The translations under genes were made by a program, and so were the position numbers. Positions 31,963-40,864 of a stretch of 64,000 nt of DNA are shown one piece after another; the first letter of the stretch is position 1, and every line of letters begins with the position of its first letter. The notes below the pieces were generated by a model. The model saw only the letters and a program-made list of their open reading frames with translations, was not told the DNA's origin and searched no databases. This DNA is from Aestuariibius violaceus (GTDB lineage: Bacteria > Pseudomonadota > Alphaproteobacteria > Rhodobacterales > Rhodobacteraceae): contig NZ_JBFONT020000002.1 of NCBI RefSeq assembly GCF_040779325.2, positions 124,001-188,000 of the forward strand, read 5' to 3'.

Positions 31963-33561
31963 ATGCCGACCGTTTCAATCCGCCATTTCCGGCCCGGCCC
32001 TATTTTGGCTGCTCTTTCTTTGCTTGCGATTTCCGCAGTGCCTGCGGTCGCGCAGGTCACGCCGTTCAAGCAGGCGGTGGCCGAGGCCGCCGCGCGGGAC
32101 GATGCGCTGGCGCAATTCTATCGCTCGGTCCAGTTCGAGGGGATCTGGGTCGATAATGATGATCGGGCCCGCCGCCAGGCCTTCCTGCAGGCGATGGAAA
32201 GTGCGGGCGATCACGGTCTTCCCCCGCAGCGCTATGATGCGGCCCGGATGACGCAGGCCCTGCGGGCGGCAAACGATCCGGTGTCGCGCGGGCGGGTCGA
32301 GGTCGAGATGAGCCGTCTGTTCCTGCAATATGCACGGGATATTCAGACGGGCGTTCTGGTGCCGTCGCGCGTCGATAGCGGGATCGTGCGGGAAGTGCCC
32401 TATCGGAGCCGGGTGGGCACGCTGACCGCCCTGGTGCAGTCGAACCCGGGGGCGTTCATCCGCTCGCTGGCGCCGGCGGCGCCGGAATACACCCGCCTGA
32501 TGCGCGAGAAGCTGCGGCTGGAGCGGCTGATCGCCCAGGGCGGCTGGGGACCGACGGTGCCGGGCACGCTGAAGCCGGGTGCCTCGGGGCCTGCGGTGGT
32601 TGCGCTGCGTGACCGGCTGGTGGCCAAGGGGTTCATGAACCGCAGCGCGACGAGCGTCTATGACGACAGCGTGCGCGCGGGTGTGCAGCGGTTTCAGGTG
32701 GCTTATGGCCTGAACCCCGACGGCGTCGCCGGGCAGGGCACGGTCCGCGAGATCAACCGCGCCCCGGAAGAGCGGCTGCGCAACATCATCGTCGCGATGG
32801 AGCGGGAGCGGTGGATCAACCGTCCGCGGGGCACGCGGCATGTCTGGGTGAACCTGACGGATTTCACGGCTGCGATCATCGACAACGATGCCGAGACCTT
32901 CAAGACGCGGTCGGTCATCGGGGCGACGCAGAGCGACCGGCGCAGCCCGGAATTCTCGGACGTCATGGAGTTCATGGTCATCAACCCGAGCTGGTATGTG
33001 CCGCGGTCGATCGTGACCAAGGAATACCTGCCGATGCTCAAGCGGAACCCCTATGCGGTGAACCATATCCAGATCACCGACAACCGGGGGCGGGTGGTGA
33101 ACCGGGCGGCGGTCGATTTCAACGCCTATACCGAGCAGACCTTCCCCTTCGCCATGCGGGAACCGCCGAGCCAGGGGAATGCGCTGGGTCTGGTGAAGTT
33201 CATGTTCCCGAACCGGTACAACATCTACCTGCATGACACGCCGGCCAAGAGCCTGTTCGGACGCGAGGTGCGGGCGTTCAGCCATGGCTGCATCCGGCTG
33301 CGGGATCCGTTCGATTTCGCCTATGAGCTGTTGTCGAAGCAGACGGCCGATCCGGAGGGGTTCTTCCGGGAGCGGCTGCGGACGGGCCGCGAGACGCGGG
33401 TGGATATGGCGCAGCCGGTGCCGGTGCATATCGTCTACCGGACGGCCTTCACCGATGCGCGGGGGCAGATGAACTATCGCCGTGACGTCTATGGGCGCGA
33501 TGCGAAGATCTGGAACGCGCTGGCCCGGGAAGGGGTGGTCATCCGCGCGCTCGGGGGCTAG
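31963..33561 (+). CDS. ldtD: L,D-transpeptidase, YcbB/LdtD type
   Basis: A 532-residue periplasmic enzyme that makes 3-3 cross-links in peptidoglycan. It has a signal peptide (hydrophobic LAALSLLAISAVPAVAQ), an N-terminal domain, a peptidoglycan-binding domain (about 195-255, RFQVAYGLNPDGVAGQGT) and a C-terminal YkuD domain with the active-site motif HGCIRLRD (catalytic Cys around 431). I use ATG 31963 because the signal peptide is then of normal length; 31915 is possible. It diverges from mepK and is followed after 25 bp by lpxD. Confidence 0.88.
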   Translation: MPTVSIRHFRPGPILAALSLLAISAVPAVAQVTPFKQAVAEAAARDDALAQFYRSVQFEGIWVDNDDRARRQAFLQAMESAGDHGLPPQRYDAARMTQALRAANDPVSRGRVEVEMSRLFLQYARDIQTGVLVPSRVDSGIVREVPYRSRVGTLTALVQSNPGAFIRSLAPAAPEYTRLMREKLRLERLIAQGGWGPTVPGTLKPGASGPAVVALRDRLVAKGFMNRSATSVYDDSVRAGVQRFQVAYGLNPDGVAGQGTVREINRAPEERLRNIIVAMERERWINRPRGTRHVWVNLTDFTAAIIDNDAETFKTRSVIGATQSDRRSPEFSDVMEFMVINPSWYVPRSIVTKEYLPMLKRNPYAVNHIQITDNRGRVVNRAAVDFNAYTEQTFPFAMREPPSQGNALGLVKFMFPNRYNIYLHDTPAKSLFGREVRAFSHGCIRLRDPFDFAYELLSKQTADPEGFFRERLRTGRETRVDMAQPVPVHIVYRTAFTDARGQMNYRRDVYGRDAKIWNALAREGVVIRALGG

Positions 33562-33586
33562 TCACGGCCCCGAGAGCGGGGACGAG

Positions 33587-34690
33587 ATGGCCTTTACGAT
33601 CGAGGAAATCGCAGCGGCGCTGGAGGCGGACGCCTTCGGCGCCGTTTCGCTTGAAGTGGAGGGCCTGGCGGAGCCGGGATCGGCGGGGCCGGGCGATCTG
33701 GCTTTGGCGTTGGCGCCGGCCTACGGCGAGGATCTGGCCAAGGGCGCGGCCCGGGCGGCGATCGTCTGGCCCGGGGCGGATTGGCGGGCGCTGGGTCTGG
33801 AGGCGGCCATCGAGGCGCCGCGGGGGCGGCTGGCAATGGCGGGGCTGACGCAGCTGATGGACCGCCCGCCGGAGTTGCCGGAGAAGACGCGGGTGCATCC
33901 GAGCGCGGTGATCGAGGAGGGTGCGGTGATCGGCGCGCGGTCGGTCATCGGGGCGTTCGCCTTTGTCGGCGCGGGGGCACGGATCGGGGCGGGCGCGCGG
34001 ATCGGGGCGCATGTGTCCATCGCCGCTGGTGTCCGGATCGGCGCGGGGGCGCTGCTGGATGCGGGGACGCGGATCGGGCACCGGGTGGTGATCGGTGACC
34101 GCTTCGTGTCGCAAATGAACGTGGCGATCGGGGGCGACGGGTTCTCGTTCGTGACCGCGGAGCCGTCGGCCGCGGAGCTGGCGCGGGAGAGCCTGGGCGA
34201 GGCCGAGATCACGCCGCCGGAGGATGCGAGCTGGCATCGGATCCACTCCCTTGGCGGGGTGGAAATCGGGGACGACGTCGAGGTTGGTGCAGGGTCCTGC
34301 ATCGATGCCGGGACGATCCGGCCGACGCGGATCGGGCGGGGGACGAAGATCGATAACCTCGTGCAGGTGGGTCACAATGTCGTCGTGGGCGAGGATTGCC
34401 TGCTCTGCGGGCAGACGGGGATCGCCGGATCGGCGGTGATCGGGGACCGTACGGTGCTGGGCGGGCGGACGGGTGTTGGCGACAATCTGGTGATCGGAGA
34501 GGACGTGGTGACCGGCGTTGCGACGGTCGTGATGTCGAACGTCCCATCCCGGCGCATCATGCTGGGCTATCCGGCGACGAAGATGACGACGAACATCGAA
34601 AGCTATAAGGCGCTGCGCCGCCTGCCGCGGCTTTTCGCGGAGGTTGCACGGCTGAAGAAATCGGTTTCAAAGACGCAAGAGAGTGACTAA
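33587..34690 (+). CDS. lpxD: LpxD-type UDP-3-O-acylglucosamine N-acyltransferase
   Basis: A 367-residue acyltransferase that adds the N-linked 3-hydroxyacyl chain in lipid A synthesis. The N-terminal uridine-binding domain (about 1-100) is followed by a left-handed beta helix with hexapeptide repeats (about 105-330), including QMNVAIGGDGFSF, IHSLGGVEIGDDVEVGAGSC, and the catalytic His in VQVGHNVVVGEDCLL. The C-terminal helix ends in LFAEVARLKKS. It sits with a dedicated acyl carrier protein and ketosynthase rather than with lpxA/lpxB, so it may use a special acyl chain. Confidence 0.9.
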   Translation: MAFTIEEIAAALEADAFGAVSLEVEGLAEPGSAGPGDLALALAPAYGEDLAKGAARAAIVWPGADWRALGLEAAIEAPRGRLAMAGLTQLMDRPPELPEKTRVHPSAVIEEGAVIGARSVIGAFAFVGAGARIGAGARIGAHVSIAAGVRIGAGALLDAGTRIGHRVVIGDRFVSQMNVAIGGDGFSFVTAEPSAAELARESLGEAEITPPEDASWHRIHSLGGVEIGDDVEVGAGSCIDAGTIRPTRIGRGTKIDNLVQVGHNVVVGEDCLLCGQTGIAGSAVIGDRTVLGGRTGVGDNLVIGEDVVTGVATVVMSNVPSRRIMLGYPATKMTTNIESYKALRRLPRLFAEVARLKKSVSKTQESD

Positions 34691-34729
34691 ATCCACTCCA
34701 GCAAGACGAAATGTGGGGGCAGACGGCCG

Positions 34730-34999
34730 ATGGATATCAGGGACCGGGTGATCGCGATCATCGCCGAACAGGCCATGCTGGAACCGTCGGACGTGAAGAT
34801 GGACAGCACGCTTGAGGATCTGGGCGTCGACAGCCTGGGCCTGGTCGAAAGCATCTTCGCCATCGAGGAAGAGTTCGATATCTCGGTGCCCTTCAACGCC
34901 AATGACCCCCAGCAGAGCGAGTTCGACATCTCGTCTGTCGCCGCCATCATCGGCGCGGTCGAGGGGCTGGTGCGCGAGCAGAAAGGCATATCCGCCTGA
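34730..34999 (+). CDS. Acyl carrier protein (second-type)
   Basis: An 89-residue carrier with the phosphopantetheine Ser in LGVDSLGLVESIFAIEE (about residues 32-48). It differs from standard AcpP: the DSL motif is followed by GLVESIF and there is an extra loop NDPQQSEFD before the last helix, making it a specialised ACP comparable in role to AcpXL of rhizobia. It lies between lpxD and a ketosynthase and probably supplies a dedicated acyl chain. Confidence 0.85.
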   Translation: MDIRDRVIAIIAEQAMLEPSDVKMDSTLEDLGVDSLGLVESIFAIEEEFDISVPFNANDPQQSEFDISSVAAIIGAVEGLVREQKGISA

Positions 35000-35001
35000 C
35001 C

Positions 35002-36213
35002 ATGCGCCGTGTCGTTATCACTGGGGCCGGCACGATCAACGCGCTTGGCCACGACGTGCCTGCGACGCTTGAGGCGATGCGCGAGGGGCGCTGCGGGATC
35101 AGTGCGCTGGATATCCGCGATGTGGACCGGCTGTCGGTGAAGATCGGCGGGCAGGTGACAGGGTATGACGAGCATACCCATTTCAACCGCCAGCAGATCG
35201 CCCTTTACGACCGGTTCACGCAGTTCACCCTGCTCGCCGCGAAGGAGGCGATGGATCAGGCCGGGATCGAGGATGTCGGCGGGCGGCTGGCCGCGCGGTC
35301 GGGCGTGATCCTGGGCACCGCGGGCGGCGGTGTGAATACCTGGGACGAGAATTACCGCACCGTCTATGAGGACGGGAAGAACCGGGTGCATCCGTTCGTG
35401 GTGCCGAAGCTGATGAACAATGCGGCGGCGAGCCATGTGTCGATGGAGTGGAACCTCAAGGGGCCCTCCTTCACCGTCGCCACCGCCTGCGCCTCGTCAA
35501 ATCACGCCATGGGGCAGGCGTTCTGGATGATCCGGTCGGGCGCCTGCGACGTGATGGTCACCGGCGGGTCGGAATCGATGCTGTGCTTCGGCGGCGTGAA
35601 GGCCTGGGAGGGGTTGCGCGTGATGTCGAAGACCGCCTGCCGGCCGTTTTCGGCCAATCGCGACGGCATGGTGCAGGGCGAGGGCGCGGGCGTCTTCATC
35701 TTCGAGGATTACGAGCATGCGAAGTCCCGGGGTGCAGACATTCTGGCCGAGGTGGCGGGGTTCGCCATGACCTCGGACGCGTCCGATATCGTGATGCCCT
35801 CGAAGCAAGGGGCGGCGCGGGCGATCGCCGGGGCCTTGGCGGATGGCAAGATCGCCGCGACGGCGGTGGGTTATATCAATGCCCATGGGACGGGGACGGC
35901 GGCCAATGACAAGACGGAATGCGCGGCGGTGGCCGACGCATTCGGGCCCCATGCGGATGAGCTGATGATCTCATCCACCAAGTCGATGCACGGGCATCTG
36001 ATCGGCGGGACGGGGGCGGTGGAGCTTCTGGCCTGCATCATGGCGCTGCGCGAGGGCGTGATCGCACCCACGATCGGCTATGAGGAGGCCGATCCGGAAT
36101 GTGCTTTGGACGTGGTTCCGAATGTCGCGCGGGAGGCGAAGGTGAAGGTGGCGCTGTCGAATGCGTTTGCCTTCGGGGGGCTGAACGCCGTGCTGGCGCT
36201 CAAGGCGGCTTAG
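35002..36213 (+). CDS. Beta-ketoacyl-ACP synthase, FabF-like
   Basis: A 403-residue condensing enzyme. The nucleophile is Cys163 in ATACASSNHA; the two catalytic His lie in NAHGTGTAANDKTE (about 293-306) and KSMHGHLIGGTGA (about 330-342). All three catalytic residues of a KAS II enzyme are present, so it is active in principle. It starts 2 bp after the ACP gene, and both follow lpxD, suggesting elongation of an acyl chain made for lipid A or a related surface lipid. Confidence 0.9.
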   Translation: MRRVVITGAGTINALGHDVPATLEAMREGRCGISALDIRDVDRLSVKIGGQVTGYDEHTHFNRQQIALYDRFTQFTLLAAKEAMDQAGIEDVGGRLAARSGVILGTAGGGVNTWDENYRTVYEDGKNRVHPFVVPKLMNNAAASHVSMEWNLKGPSFTVATACASSNHAMGQAFWMIRSGACDVMVTGGSESMLCFGGVKAWEGLRVMSKTACRPFSANRDGMVQGEGAGVFIFEDYEHAKSRGADILAEVAGFAMTSDASDIVMPSKQGAARAIAGALADGKIAATAVGYINAHGTGTAANDKTECAAVADAFGPHADELMISSTKSMHGHLIGGTGAVELLACIMALREGVIAPTIGYEEADPECALDVVPNVAREAKVKVALSNAFAFGGLNAVLALKAA

Positions 36214-36236
36214 GCGCGCGACTTTTGCCGCGCGCC
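36213..36236. terminator. Hairpin between the KAS and ialB genes
   Basis: GGCGCGCG (36213-36220), loop ACTTTTGC, CGCGCGCC (36229-36236). It overlaps the last base of the KAS stop and lies in the 29-bp gap between convergent genes; a bidirectional terminator is likely, although no T-run follows. Confidence 0.55.
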
Positions 36237-36242
36237 TGAGGG

Positions 36243-36953
36243 TCAGTTGCCTTCCGGAACGGCGAGCGCGTTGAAGCCGGCGGTAAAGCCCGTGAGCGAG
36301 ATCGTCAGATCGATGCTCTGGTCCGGCGCGGCGGCCGGCACGATCCGCATCCGGGCGGCGTTGCCGGCGCGGAATTGCGCGATTTCCGCGCCCGTGAAGC
36401 CCACGCGGCTGACGCAGCCGCCCTGGTTGCAGAAGCTGAATTCATAGACCCGGTCGGCGCCGCCATCGACGGAGATGCGCAGGTCTTCGGTCAGCAGCGT
36501 CTCGAGCGGGGTGACGATCGTCGCGCCCGCGGCGGCGGCGCTGCCTTCGGGCAGGCGGACGATGCTGATTTCGGCCACCGGGTTGTCGTCGCTGCCGCGC
36601 AGAAGCTGGTAGAGCTGGCAGGGATCGGGCTGATCCTCGGGCGTCTTGAGGCAACGGATGGACCAGTCGCCGCTTGTTTCGGCGATGTATTCCTGCCCGA
36701 CCTGCGGTTCGCCTGGTGCGGCCGCTTCCCCGGCGCCGCGGCCCATGTCGAGGCCGGTTGTGGGATCGTTCGTCGTGGGCGTCTCGTTTTCGGCGGGCGG
36801 CGTTGCACCGCCTGCGGCGGGGTCGGCTTCGGTCTGGGCCGGTTCCGCCTCTTCCGTTTCGGGGGCAGTCTCTGTCGGCGTCTCTTGCGCCGTTGCGGCC
36901 ATCGGCACTGCCAGAAGCAGCGCCAGGCAGGTCGGTCTGAGTGCAGTCCACAT
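36243..36953 (-). CDS. Invasion-associated locus B (IalB) family protein
   Basis: A 236-residue exported protein. The signal peptide ends at about MAATAQE; an acidic Thr/Glu/Pro-rich linker (about 22-95) leads to the IalB domain with SGDWSIRCLKTPEDQPDPC, EISIVRLPEG, a paired Cys motif CNQGGC and a final GFTAGFNAL. Family members are periplasmic or surface proteins first linked to erythrocyte invasion in Bartonella; in marine bacteria the role is unknown. ATG 36953 is chosen for the signal peptide. The upstream leader is unusually hairpin-rich. Confidence 0.85.
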   Translation of the reverse strand: MWTALRPTCLALLLAVPMAATAQETPTETAPETEEAEPAQTEADPAAGGATPPAENETPTTNDPTTGLDMGRGAGEAAAPGEPQVGQEYIAETSGDWSIRCLKTPEDQPDPCQLYQLLRGSDDNPVAEISIVRLPEGSAAAAGATIVTPLETLLTEDLRISVDGGADRVYEFSFCNQGGCVSRVGFTGAEIAQFRAGNAARMRIVPAAAPDQSIDLTISLTGFTAGFNALAVPEGN

Positions 36954-37086
36954 GGGTGCGTTCTGTCCTTCCGGTCTGTGTCTCATTCGGCGCAGGCTCT
37001 ATCACGACGCTTTGGCCGTGTCAGGGGCAATCCTTGAGGAAGCGCGCGGGGCATCGCCCATCGGCGATGCCCTTGAGAGCAAAAGG

Positions 37087-37115
37087 AAAAAGGGCCCGAG
37101 TGGCGGACCCTTTTT
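37087..37115 (-). terminator. Bidirectional terminator-like hairpin
   Basis: AAAAAGGG (37087-37094) and CCCTTTTT (37108-37115) enclose an inner CCG/CGG pair. Read on the minus strand the stem is followed by CCTTTT, on the plus strand by CGCTTG, so it can stop transcription best in the ialB direction. Confidence 0.7.
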
Positions 37116-37221
37116 CGCTTGTCTCCCTGCCGGACTTGGCCGACTTGCGGACAGACGCTACGCATTGGCCCCCCCGCCGTCAACAGGCAAGATGCGACTT
37201 TCGTGCTATGGTTGATGCGGT

Positions 37222-37324
37222 CAAAAGAGCCGCGCCTTAGAGGCGCGGCCAGTCTGACAGGGAGGAAACCAGACGCACCGGACGCTGATCCCGGTGCCTC
37301 CACGATTGAGACTGGCAGAGGCGG
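37222..37324 (-). ncRNA. Candidate small RNA with its own terminator
   Basis: Read on the minus strand, a TACAAT box (37336-37331) precedes a ~100-nt transcript. The 5' part folds as nested stems: CCAGTCT with AGACTGG, GGAGG with CCTCC, and CACCGG with CCGGTG, leaving a 10-nt one-sided bulge. The 3' part is a classical terminator GCCGCGCC-TCTAA-GGCGCGGC followed by TCTTTTG (37249-37222). A CCTCCC stretch could act as an anti-ribosome-binding-site element. It could instead be the attenuated leader of ialB. No known RNA family was recognised. Confidence 0.5.
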
Positions 37325-37366
37325 GTTAAGATTGTATTTTCCCACTCGAAAAATGAGGGCGGTGCC

Positions 37367-38917
37367 ATGGTTGACGAGACGAGCGGTGTGTTCATCGGAG
37401 GCGGGGGAGAGGGCTATGCGGGCCCGCAATATCTGAGATTCGACCATGCAAACCGGCATGGGCTGATCGCCGGGGCGACCGGAACGGGTAAGACGGTGAC
37501 GCTGCAGATCCTGGCGGAGGGGTTTTCGCGGGCGGGCGTCCCGGTCTTCCTGTCGGACGTGAAGGGCGATCTGAGCGGGCTTGCCGCTGCCGGTCGGGAG
37601 GATTTCAAGCTTCACGACGCATTCATGAGCCGGGCAGAGACGATCGGGCTGGATCTCGCCTATCGCGCCTTTCCGGTCGTGTTCTGGGATCTATTCGGGG
37701 ATCAGGGGCATCCGATTCGCACGACCGTGGCCGAGATGGGGCCGCTTCTGCTGTCGCGTCTGCTGGATCTGACCGAGGTGCAGGAGGGCGTTCTGAACGT
37801 TGCCTTCCGGGTGGCGGACGAAGAGGGGCTGCCGCTTCTGGACCTGAAGGATCTGCAATCGCTGCTGGTCTGGTGTGGGCAGAACGCGGCGGATCTGAGC
37901 CTGCGTTACGGGAATGTCGCCGCATCGTCGGTGGGGGCGATCCAGCGGTCGCTGCTGACGCTGGAGAACCAGGGCGGTGCGCAGCTGTTCGGGGAACCGG
38001 CGCTGGAGATCTCGGACCTGATGGCGGTGACGGCGGAAGGCGAGGGGCGGGTGAACATCCTGGCCGCCGACAAGCTGATGGGCTCGCCCCAGCTTTACGC
38101 GACCTTCCTGCTGTGGCTCTTGAGTGAGCTGTTCGAGACGCTGCCGGAGGTAGGCAACCCGGAGAAGCCCAAGCTCGTCTTCTTCTTCGATGAGGCGCAT
38201 CTACTGTTCGACGATGCGCCCGATGCGCTGGTTGACAAGGTGGAGCAGGTGGCGCGGCTGATCCGGTCGAAAGGGGTGGGCGTCTATTTCATCACGCAGA
38301 ACCCGGGCGATGTGCCGGATGACGTGCTGAGCCAGTTGGGCAACCGGATCCAGCACGCGCTGCGCGCCTTTACGGGAAAAGACCAGCGCGAGCTGAAGAA
38401 GGCGGCGGAGACCTACCGGCCCAATCCGGCTTTCGATACGGCCGACGCGATCCGCGAGGTCGGGACGGGCGAGGCGGTGACGTCGATGCTCGACCGGAAG
38501 GGGGTGCCGGGGATGGTGGAGCGGACGTTGATCCGGCCGCCGTCGTCGCAGTTGGGGCCGATTTCGGCGGCCGAGCGCAAGGCGGTGATCGACGGGCAGA
38601 CGGAACTGCGGCGCTACGCGGAGGCGGTCGACCGGGAGAGCGCGGCGGAGATCCTCGCCGCGCGGGCGGCAAAGGCGGCGGCCGATGCCGAGAAGACTGA
38701 GGCGGAGGAGGCGGCCCTGCCGGAAGGCGAGCGGGAGTTCCGGACGGGGCGCCGGTATGACGGGCGTCAGGTGGGGCGGTCGACCTCGCGCCGCCGGTCG
38801 TCCGACACGGGCGGGCTGGGCGAGGCGCTGACCTCGGCCCTGGTCAAGGAGCTGCGGGGGACGACGGGACGCCGCATCGTGCGCGGCGTCCTCGGGGGGC
38901 TCTTCAAAGGGCGATAG
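37367..38917 (+). CDS. HerA-like ATPase, DUF853 (YjgR) family
   Basis: A 516-residue P-loop ATPase. Walker A is GATGTGKT (about 38-45) and Walker B is KLVFFFDEAHLLF (about 270-282); RSKGVGVYFITQNPGDVP follows as the sensor region. The C-terminal ~120 residues are charged and end in basic RRKSS-like sequence. DUF853 proteins resemble the HerA/FtsK translocase superfamily; cellular role is not established. It stands alone in its direction, transcribed away from the hairpin-rich gap. Confidence 0.88.
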   Translation: MVDETSGVFIGGGGEGYAGPQYLRFDHANRHGLIAGATGTGKTVTLQILAEGFSRAGVPVFLSDVKGDLSGLAAAGREDFKLHDAFMSRAETIGLDLAYRAFPVVFWDLFGDQGHPIRTTVAEMGPLLLSRLLDLTEVQEGVLNVAFRVADEEGLPLLDLKDLQSLLVWCGQNAADLSLRYGNVAASSVGAIQRSLLTLENQGGAQLFGEPALEISDLMAVTAEGEGRVNILAADKLMGSPQLYATFLLWLLSELFETLPEVGNPEKPKLVFFFDEAHLLFDDAPDALVDKVEQVARLIRSKGVGVYFITQNPGDVPDDVLSQLGNRIQHALRAFTGKDQRELKKAAETYRPNPAFDTADAIREVGTGEAVTSMLDRKGVPGMVERTLIRPPSSQLGPISAAERKAVIDGQTELRRYAEAVDRESAAEILAARAAKAAADAEKTEAEEAALPEGEREFRTGRRYDGRQVGRSTSRRRSSDTGGLGEALTSALVKELRGTTGRRIVRGVLGGLFKGR

Positions 38918-38984
38918 GCTCAGGACCCGTTCTTCTTGCACCTCTGGCGCCAAATCCGCGAAATATCAGGGGTTTGGAGCCTCG

Positions 38985-40778
38985 TCATTCGCCGATCGCG
39001 ATGCCCTCGCGGCGGGGATCGGCGCCGCCGATCAGGCCGTTGTCGATCGCGATGACGTGCAGGCCCGAGGTCAGCGCGCGGATACTGGTTTCGTAGCCCA
39101 TCTGCTGGAGCGGGCCTTCGAGAGTGACCGCGTCTGTGCCTTCCTCCAGGTCGAACGTGCCGAAGCGGTTGACGAGATGCGGCATCGAGACGGCCTCTTG
39201 CGGGTTCATGCCCCAGTCGAGATAGGCGATGATCGACTGCGCGACGTAGCCGATGATGCGGCTGCCGCCGGGGGAGCCGGTGACCAGGATCGGCTCGCCG
39301 CCTTCGAGCACGATGGTGGGCGACATTGACGAGCGGGGGCGCTTGCCGGGTTCCAGCCGGTTGGCGATCGGGATGCCGTCGGCATGGGTGCGGAAGGAGA
39401 AATCGGTCAGCTCGTTATTCAGCAGGAAGCCGCGGGTGAAGAGGCGGGAGCCGAAGCCGTTTTCGATGGTCGTCGTCATGGACAGCGCATTGCCGTCTGC
39501 GTCGACGATCGAGATGTGGGAGGTCGAGGGGAGCTCCAGGCTTTCGTCGTCGGCCAGTTGCAGCCAGGCGTGATCCCATTCCGGCGTGCCGGGGGCGACC
39601 TCGTCCAGCGCGGCGTTGGTCTGCAGGAGGTTGGCGCGTTCGGCGAGGTAGGTCGGGTCGACCAGCCCCTCAGTCGGGACGGGGACGTAATCGCTGTCGG
39701 CCATGTAGCGGCCGCGATCGGCGAAGGCGAGGCGGGAGGCGTCGCCGATCAGGCGCCAGGCGGTCGGATCCTGGGCGTTCATCGCGGCGAGGTTGAAGTT
39801 GCCGAGCATCCCGAGGATCTGGCCGACGGTCAGCGCACCCGACGACGGCGGGCCCATGCCGCAGACCTGGGTTTCGCGGTAATCGGCGCAGACGGCGGGG
39901 CGTTCGATCACCTGATAGCGTTCGAGGTCGGTGAGGGCGAGGAGGCCGGGATTGCCTTCGGCGTTGCGGACGGTACGCACGATATCCTCGGCGATTTCGC
40001 CTTCGTAGAACGCTCGCGATCCGTCGCGGGCGAGGGCGCGCAGCGTGTCGGCGTAGTCCGCGTTGAAGAGCGTGTCGCCCTCGGCGATGGCTGTGCCGCC
40101 GGGGAAGAAATAGGCGGCCGTGTCGGGGAAGCGTTGCAGCCGTTCCTCGTCGTTCGAGACGAGGGTGGCGAGGCGGGGAGAGACGGTGAAGCCGTCTTCG
40201 GCGAGCGTGATGGCCTCGGTGAAGAGCCCCTCCCAATTGGCGCGGCCCCAGCGGCGGTGGGCGGCTTCGAGAAGGGCAGGCGTGCCCGGCGTGCCGACGG
40301 AGCGGCCGCCCACGACCGCGTCGAAGAATTGCAGGGGCTCGCCGTTTTCGTCCTGGAAGTAGGTGGGTGTCGCGGCCATGGGCGCGGTTTCGCGGCCGTC
40401 GAGGGTGGTGACCTCGCCGCTGGCCGCGTCGTACCAGACGAGGAAGGCGCCGCCGCCGAGACCGGAGCTTTGCGGTTCGACCAGGCCAAGGACGGCCTGG
40501 ACGGCGACCATGGCGTCGGCGGCGGTGCCGCCTTCGCGGAGGACGCGTGCGCCGGCCTCGACCGCGAGCGGGTTGGCGGCGGCGACCATCCAGTTTTCGG
40601 CGGTGACGGGTTCGCCTGCGGCTTTCGCGTCGAGCGCGGCCTGGGCCGCGGGGGTCAGATCGGCGAAGGCTGCGGGGATCTGGGGCGCGGCGGCCTCGGG
40701 GGCGACGCTGTCGGCCGCCTCTTGCGCGAGGAGCGGCGTGGCTGCGACGGCGGCGAGTAGGGTGGTGCGACACAGCAT
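38985..40778 (-). CDS. ggt: Gamma-glutamyltransferase
   Basis: A 597-residue periplasmic enzyme of the N-terminal nucleophile type that transfers or hydrolyses the gamma-glutamyl group of glutathione. It has a signal peptide (TLLAAVAATPLLAQE), the substrate Arg region LDGRETAP, and the autocleavage site before Thr419 in STSHISIVDADGN, so it matures into large and small subunits. The small-subunit glycine-rich loop SPGGSRI is also present. It is single and convergent with the HerA-like gene. Confidence 0.93.
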   Translation of the reverse strand: MLCRTTLLAAVAATPLLAQEAADSVAPEAAAPQIPAAFADLTPAAQAALDAKAAGEPVTAENWMVAAANPLAVEAGARVLREGGTAADAMVAVQAVLGLVEPQSSGLGGGAFLVWYDAASGEVTTLDGRETAPMAATPTYFQDENGEPLQFFDAVVGGRSVGTPGTPALLEAAHRRWGRANWEGLFTEAITLAEDGFTVSPRLATLVSNDEERLQRFPDTAAYFFPGGTAIAEGDTLFNADYADTLRALARDGSRAFYEGEIAEDIVRTVRNAEGNPGLLALTDLERYQVIERPAVCADYRETQVCGMGPPSSGALTVGQILGMLGNFNLAAMNAQDPTAWRLIGDASRLAFADRGRYMADSDYVPVPTEGLVDPTYLAERANLLQTNAALDEVAPGTPEWDHAWLQLADDESLELPSTSHISIVDADGNALSMTTTIENGFGSRLFTRGFLLNNELTDFSFRTHADGIPIANRLEPGKRPRSSMSPTIVLEGGEPILVTGSPGGSRIIGYVAQSIIAYLDWGMNPQEAVSMPHLVNRFGTFDLEEGTDAVTLEGPLQQMGYETSIRALTSGLHVIAIDNGLIGGADPRREGIAIGE

Positions 40779-40864
40779 GGCGGTCCTCCGGGCGGTAAGT
40801 GACGTTTGGTCAGAGGGTTGCCCGGATCGCGACTGGGTTCAACCCCGCGACGAGGGTCCTGACC

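Larger units (their letters stand above)
36954..37366. other. Hairpin-rich gap between divergent ialB and HerA-like genes
   Basis: A 413-bp interval packed with four stems: GGGCATCGCC-CATC-GGCGATGCCC (37049-37072), an A/T-flanked terminator (37087-37115), GCCGCGCC-TTAGA-GGCGCGGC (37229-37249) and a nested three-step structure at 37249-37315. No protein-coding frame is supported. The details of each are listed separately. Confidence 0.7.

Noticed and set aside
37229..37320. Known riboswitch or tRNA on the plus strand
   Set aside because: No conserved riboswitch core or cloverleaf fits; the minus-strand reading with a terminator T-run is better supported.
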